DNA from: Ulva prolifera
Taxonomy: Eukaryota; Chlorophyta; Ulvophyceae; Ulvales; Ulvaceae
NCBI GenBank assembly: GCA_023078555.1
Contig: CM041200.1
Location: 5,484,936 to 5,548,935, forward strand
Direction: 5' to 3'
Length of the DNA: 64,000 nt
Part shown: positions 59,327 to 64,000 of the stretch, one piece after another
How positions within the stretch are numbered: the first letter of the stretch is position 1
Layout of the letters: each line of letters begins with the position of its first letter
Program-made: the position numbers and the translations under genes
Notes under the pieces: model-generated
What the model was told of the DNA's origin: nothing
What the model saw: the letters and a program-made list of their open reading frames with translations, nothing else
The model's database searches: none

Positions 59327-60090
59327 TTAGGTCAGGCGCGCTGATGCGTGCTTCGTCACGTGCTTTGTCACACGCAGTAACACAGGTGGACGCATGCATA
59401 GGGTGTCGATGTTTGATAAGAATTGGAATTGACCATCGAGATGAACTTCAACGTTCATAGGCCTGCCTTCGCTCGTATGTACCAGAGTCGACCAGTTGAC
59501 CACTCCAGGACCTACTCCAGGTGTAATGCCTCGTCGATTGAAAAATGCCCTTTCAATTGAACCACTCATGCTGTCTTTGAGTGACTCGAGCTTTGCTTCT
59601 CTGCCACATGCCGAGTCCTGTGTTTCCATGGAGGTTGCATTGTCAACACCGAGCCGGCAGTGGTCAATGCAAGCTTGATGAACTAGCAGCTTTCCAAAAT
59701 TCCGGGCACCTGTCAGGGCTGCTAAGACAGAAACATGTTCATTGCCTTTGCAAATCATGATTGTGTGGTCATGTACCGGTCAGGCCTGTACTGCCTTGTC
59801 CACACAAGCACATGCACCGCATACCTCCTGATGTAGTGTCTTCCAGTGCCCATGCGTCACTGTGAACACCTCGGGCTGAACCTCATTTTATACAGAAGCA
59901 GTTCCGTCATCAGCCTCTTTGTGGCAGCCTGTTTTGCTGGCTCTGTCGATGCTAGGACCAGTTTCGGCGAGCTGTCCGGACCTCTGAAGAACGGCAAGAG
60001 CTCCTCCAGAAGAACAGAATCTTCTGGCTCTTACACGAGTATCTCCGCTTCAGCCTTGTGCATCGTGGAGTCTTATTCAAGTGCCTGTTC
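59327..60090 (-). CDS. Unidentified minus-strand exons
   Basis: Two pieces look coding on the minus strand. The upper one, about 60010-59868, reads LLEELLPFFRGPDSSPKLVL and then KQAATKRLMTELLLYKM before AG|GT. The lower one, from an acceptor near 59715 to the stop at 59327, reads ARNFGKLLVHQACIDHCRLG, then KLESLKDSMSGSIERAFFNR and PMNVEVHLDGQFQF. Composition and helix pattern are protein-like, unlike the mirror frame on the plus strand, which is Ser-rich. A plausible first ATG (MHKAEAEIL) lies near 60063 before a GTAAGA donor. I do not recognise the family and the junctions are not proven. Confidence 0.3.
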
Positions 60091-61489
60091 TGGTTCTATC
60101 AATGGCTCCTCTGCTGCCGGTGTGCACCTTGCCAGCTGACTCAGTGCCATCACTGCAGTGGCTTGCATGACGAGCATGTCTACTGCGTCCTGCAAGAGAT
60201 CGTCAAACTCTGCAGGTTCCTGCGTCTTGATGAGCTCATTGCCGTTATTGTGATTTTGCTTGGATTATATACATCCCACATCATGGATGCATTGTGCAGA
60301 TGCTACTTGCGAAAATGTGTTGTACTGATGTATGACTGGCGTCTTGCTTCCTTGATCATCATCCTACACGCCGAGTTACCGCGCCTTTCGTAGCAAGGCA
60401 ACCACATGCCTGGATCCTCGAATTTACAATTCGGGTGCTGTGCAGTCACGGACCTGGTGCAATATGCCTGTGGCAGCAAGTGGGGCATGCTACTGCGCAG
60501 TAGCTATCTAATCGAGCTGCGTGCCGAGGCATATGACTGGGCTGCCGCCTGGGCTCATGTATGACACAGCTGCTGTCATGTCTCAGCCCTGCCAAGAACT
60601 TGGTCATAGCGCCTTGCTTTGAGTAGGATTGCGTCTGTGCTGCGTGCATGTACATAGGAGGGCCACCCAGCAGAGCCACACAGCTACGTCTTCCTCTCTC
60701 TGCCCTCATACGGACCATCCTGGTTCACCCCACCTTGTGCCCCATGACACTAACTAGGCGCCTTGCACCACACTGCTAGCCCCCCGTTCCCTCACATTCA
60801 AGATGGCAGCAAGTGCCTGTTCCCTGTTCGCCTCATGCAGAGCCGCAGGCCTGAGAATCTGTCACATTCTGGAGCTGTAAGGGCGACATTCCCCTTGCCG
60901 TTATCTGTGTTGTAGGCCACTGTGGACACTGCTGCGAGGTGCCAGACCAAGGTATCTGGTGGCGGCACGGCGCAGGGATGTGCATTCTCTGAGGCGTCCG
61001 CCCAGGTTTTGAAGTGGCATACGCAGAGGTGCACGCCTCCGCCTCCTCCAAAGCTTTCTCTAAGTATTGCTCTTGTGCTGATGCGTCAGCGTGGTCCTTT
61101 GGCGAGTCGAAAATTTTCATTGCACTCATTGCCGGTGTATACGCAGAGGCTTCCTTTATTGCTTCCTCTACTGGTGCGCTTCCTTTTGTTGGCCCAGCGT
61201 TCTGTGTGGACAGTTGTCAATGTTTGTGAGCCCGCTCATGAAAGGTTGACCTGTGAACGTCATTACAGCCTGTCACATAGTGAAATTCAGAGAACTAGGT
61301 ACTACCGTGGAGGATAAGTGTATGCAGCAGCGGATGCGGCGCTGTAGTGCCGTGCCTGGGAGTGTGGAGTTATGGCAGGCAAGCCTGTTGCCAAAATCAT
61401 ATGCACTTGCCAGTGGCATAGCCAGTTGAGCATTGGTGAGGTGTGTTACAAGGACAAAGCCATCAAGGCAGGTAGCACCGTGAGCAGCA
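60091..61489. other. Gene-poor stretch, about 1.4 kb
   Basis: Overlapping short frames on both strands, none resembling a known family. The sequence at 61448-61480 (AAGGACAAAGCC...GGCAGGTAGCACC) is shared with copy A at about 57.2 kb. Confidence 0.35.
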
Positions 61490-61880
61490 ACCAGGGGAAC
61501 TGCACACCACACAACAAGCCACACGCAGCACACACCAACACACCCACGCACCGCCAGCACCCGTGCCGGCCACAGCCACGCAGCCACACACCCACAAACA
61601 CTCACAAGCATCACCACCAACACCCACAAGCACACCCACACGCCCACCCCCACCCGCACCCCGCCCACCAGCCAGGTGCAAGAGCCCCGAAAGAAAGCAC
61701 ATGCAGCCAAGGCCGCCGAGCAAAGAAACAGCGAAAACCCACAACACCCCCCGCCCCGGGAAGGCCCCCGCCTCCCCCAGCACAACCCACCCCGCCCAGC
61801 CCCTGCACACCACCCGGCCCACCCGCAAACCCATACCCGCAACCCCCCAAAGTCCAGCCCAGCCTGCCCACACCACGCGG
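61490..61880 (+). repeat. A/C-rich strand-asymmetric low-complexity block
   Basis: About 390 bp made almost only of A and C on the plus strand (CCCACACGCCCACCCCCACC-like), so the minus strand is G/T-rich with many G runs. It gives long open frames of His/Pro/Thr/Lys on one strand and Gly/Val/Trp/Cys on the other, which I take as composition artefacts. It sits inside or beside the repeated element. Confidence 0.7.
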
Positions 61881-62034
61881 CTGCGCCCTAATGGCAGGCC
61901 ACACGCAGACGCACGGGGAGGACAGCGGCGAAGCGCGGCACGCCAGGGCCACCACTACGACGAAGCGGACGAGGCCGCGAGCGCACGCAGCGACGACCGC
62001 CCATCAGGCAACCCGGGCGGGCGCGCAGCGCCGC

Positions 62035-62592
62035 TCAGGGCGGGTGGCCTGTGAGCGGCGTGAGGGGCGTGAGGTCATCGGACGGGACTGCCAGCCCCGT
62101 CAAAACTGCCTTGCCCGCAAGACGTGCCATCAGCGGGGCAGCGGCGTGCACCTGCCGAGCCACCGCGCGGCACAGCGTCGTGGACAGGTCGCGCATCGCA
62201 TTCTCCAAGAACAGCCGCCGGGATGCTGCGCCCGAACCTGCAGCAACGTCAGCAAGCCGGTTTAGGAAGGCGAACGCGGCCGAGCTGATCCGCCCTTACG
62301 TCTCGTGAGAGAGCGGCACCAGGGTGAATGCGCCGGAGCCCGCCCCGCCATATTTGTCGCGCTTGCGATGGTCAGACTTCGCCACGGCGGCGCCGTCACA
62401 GGTCGCCGCCGAGCGGACATTGGAGCTGGCCAGCGGGCGAGACACGCACACGTCGCCGATCACCGGCGAGCCGGGGAAGATCGGGGTGGTGAGGTGTGTA
62501 GGCAGCCAGAAGTCTGACGCATCTGCATCTGTTGACTGCTTTGCTGGTATCTTCGCCAATTTGTACGCCAAGTCATTGGCAGAAGCCACCAT
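62035..62592 (-). mobile_element. Retroelement-like coding fragment (copy B), frame-broken
   Basis: The minus strand reads DFWLPTHLTTPIFPGSPVIG, DVCVSRPL, then KSDHRKRDKYGGAGSGAFTLVPLSHET. In another frame a few bases on come RISSAAFAFLNRLADVAAGS, RLFLENAMRDLSTTLCRAVA and GLAVPSDDLTPL before a stop. The order D-x-T/C-V-x-x-P-L, then an Ala/Arg-rich helix ending in KY, then F-x-P-L-x-x-E-T-x-G and a helical tail is a pattern I associate with the C-terminal region of non-LTR retrotransposon polyproteins in algae and other eukaryotes. The frame change between the halves, no visible reverse transcriptase and a related piece at 57.1 kb all suggest a decayed copy. The exact family is not certain. 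Confidence 0.45.
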
Positions 62593-64000
62593 TGATGCCC
62601 AGTGTGGCTACTGGGAGGAAACCAGTGCGACGGCTGATACCCTGGCAGCTGTGAATGCGGATGTGTACACATATGAGTACTGCGACATCCACGAGTCAAA
62701 GAGTGGCCTGAGCAAGGCGAAAGGAAAGGGTGCATCTGTTGCAGACGTGCGATATCTATCTCGTCTTCGATTGTGCACTCTGAAGCTGCTGTTCTATACA
62801 GATGCCTGTTTTTGCTGTATCACAAAACTATGGCAGCTACCTGCAGTATCTCCAGCGTGGCATTGCCTTAGCAGCTCATTCTATGCAGCGGACCTAAGAG
62901 TGGGATGCCAAGCTCTGAGTAAAAGCGGCAGGCTCCCTGAGACACTGGTGATACACTCAATGTCTGTTGCAAATAGTCACACACCGCGCTGGTGTGTCCT
63001 TGCTTTGTTTGTGGGTACAAGCACCCCTATAGATAGCCCCATGCTATGGAACATGAGCACATCAAAGATTTGAGACGGCCTAGACCGGGCTTTATCGATT
63101 TGCAAGGCAAAAAGCCATCTGATTGAAGGCGGATTCTGGTGTTGGTGGCATGTACGTGCTGCACTGTACATGCTTGAGCCTCGGTCGGCCCCAATGAGTG
63201 TAAACTACATTTCCTGAGCCAATGCATTGGTCTACGTTTTGCATTGCTTTGGTTCTCTGAATATGTTGCTTGGTATGGATTAGTCCACTCGCACAAATAT
63301 AACGAATTATCGATACGATCATGGCACTGGCCTGCCTGTGGTTGTAGAAGACTTCCTGTTGCTGGCTCCGTGACTGCAGGCACCATTGCAGCACTGAGTT
63401 TTTTGCGCAATCAAACGTTCAGGTATTCTGATAACCACAGGGGCAGTGCAGCACAGTGGAATGCAGCACCAAGCTTGGCAGGTGTGGTTGCAACTGCACA
63501 CACAGGGCGTGTCCGCAGCCATGTTTCCCATGTGCTCAGCGTATGGCCCAACGTTGTGCTGCCAACGAATCTTGGCGGCGGGTGTACCACCGTTGCATTG
63601 CCTCTCAGCGAGACTTTCAGGGAAAATCCAATCGCTGCTGTTTCAGAGGATATGCTTAAGTGGACTGCGTGCGCGTGTCTCTTTGGACTGGATGTCGATG
63701 TTACAGGCCGCGCAGGGTAGCCAGCGCCTATTAGCCACTTAGCCCGCATCAGCCCGCATCTAAGGCCATACCTGTCCTAAGGCGTCGCGGTAAATCGCAC
63801 AGGGCGAGTGCACCCACATCTTTTGTGCTCTGAGTGGGAGGACAATCGCGAGTAGGATGCTGGCAAGCATGGGTGCACATGTCCAGGCAACGTTAGGTAC
63901 CTGGCGCCACGCGTCTACGAAAATGAGGCTTGCCGCAACACTGCACTCAGAGCCGCGCCACAAACGGCATCTGCTGCATGTTTGTTGCGCTATCTTCGCG
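62593..64000. other. Window end, no confident gene
   Basis: A plus-strand frame of about 100 codons ending at 63720 (QWNAAPSLAGVV, TNLGGGCTTVALPLSETFRE) and minus-strand frames at 63.0-63.75 kb are of similar quality and resemble nothing I know. Some of it may belong to the element at 62.0-62.6 kb. No RNA gene is seen. Confidence 0.35.

Noticed and set aside
61372-62265. Plus-strand frame of nearly 300 codons, rich in His, Pro and Thr
   Set aside because: It is a product of the A/C-rich low-complexity block; the minus strand of its right part has the better coding signal.

Overview
The window is nuclear DNA from a eukaryote, most likely a flagellated green alga. Nearly every recognisable gene is split by GT-AG introns of about 60 to 570 bp, usually with TGCAG acceptors and often with GTGCG-type donors. 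Plastid-type genes of cyanobacterial or plant kind are present (DUF1824, DUF3172, a plant-type CreA homologue, a CSP41-like fragment). So are ciliary genes (CCDC146/MBO2 and a probable microtubule inner protein) and a green-type alpha-tubulin. I rebuilt the gene models by hand from protein similarity remembered at family level, splice-site consensus and codon-phase continuity. Exon limits are exact where phase and similarity agree and are flagged where they do not. No species can be named.

Layout. 1-2 kb: no clear gene. 2.0-3.8 kb (+): a deacetylase with an N-terminal targeting-like extension. 3.9-5.0 kb (-): NDUFAF6. 5.4-10.0 kb (-): CCDC146. 11.2-13.3 kb (-): alpha-tubulin, head-to-head with a coiled-coil gene (13.9-15.7 kb, +). 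A plus-strand run follows: DUF1824 (16-17.1 kb), a B3-domain regulator (18.2-21.6 kb), DNA topoisomerase III (22.8-28.5 kb) and DUF3172 (29.3-30.3 kb). NSUN6 (30.8-34.2 kb) and BUD32 (35.0-36.6 kb) lie on the minus strand. Then genes alternate: a ciliary-type gene (36.7-38.3 kb, +), a RING-PHD protein (38.5-41.0 kb, -), a GNAT acetyltransferase (41.5-42.7 kb, +), RNASEH2B (42.7-44.2 kb, -), CreA (44.6-46.3 kb, +), a cut-off CSP41-like gene (46.6-47.0 kb, -) and a SAP-domain protein (48.1-50.0 kb, +). A ZIP metal transporter lies at 54.0-55.4 kb (-). The rest, from 50 to 54 kb and from 55.5 to 64 kb, is gene-poor. It holds low-complexity A/C-rich DNA, remnants of a retroelement-like coding sequence and a few unassigned exon-like stretches.

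How the genes relate. There are no operons. The shared themes are the cilium (CCDC146, alpha-tubulin, the microtubule inner protein candidate), genome and RNA maintenance (TOP3, RNASEH2B, NSUN6, BUD32, the RING-PHD and SAP proteins) and the organelles (NDUFAF6, CreA, DUF1824, DUF3172). Several neighbours are head-to-head with 350-560 bp between start codons. One tail-to-tail pair, GNAT and RNASEH2B, overlaps in coding sequence. Three genes contain GC-AG introns with the same extended donor, AG|GCACGCC. I found no CRISPR array, rRNA or convincing tRNA.
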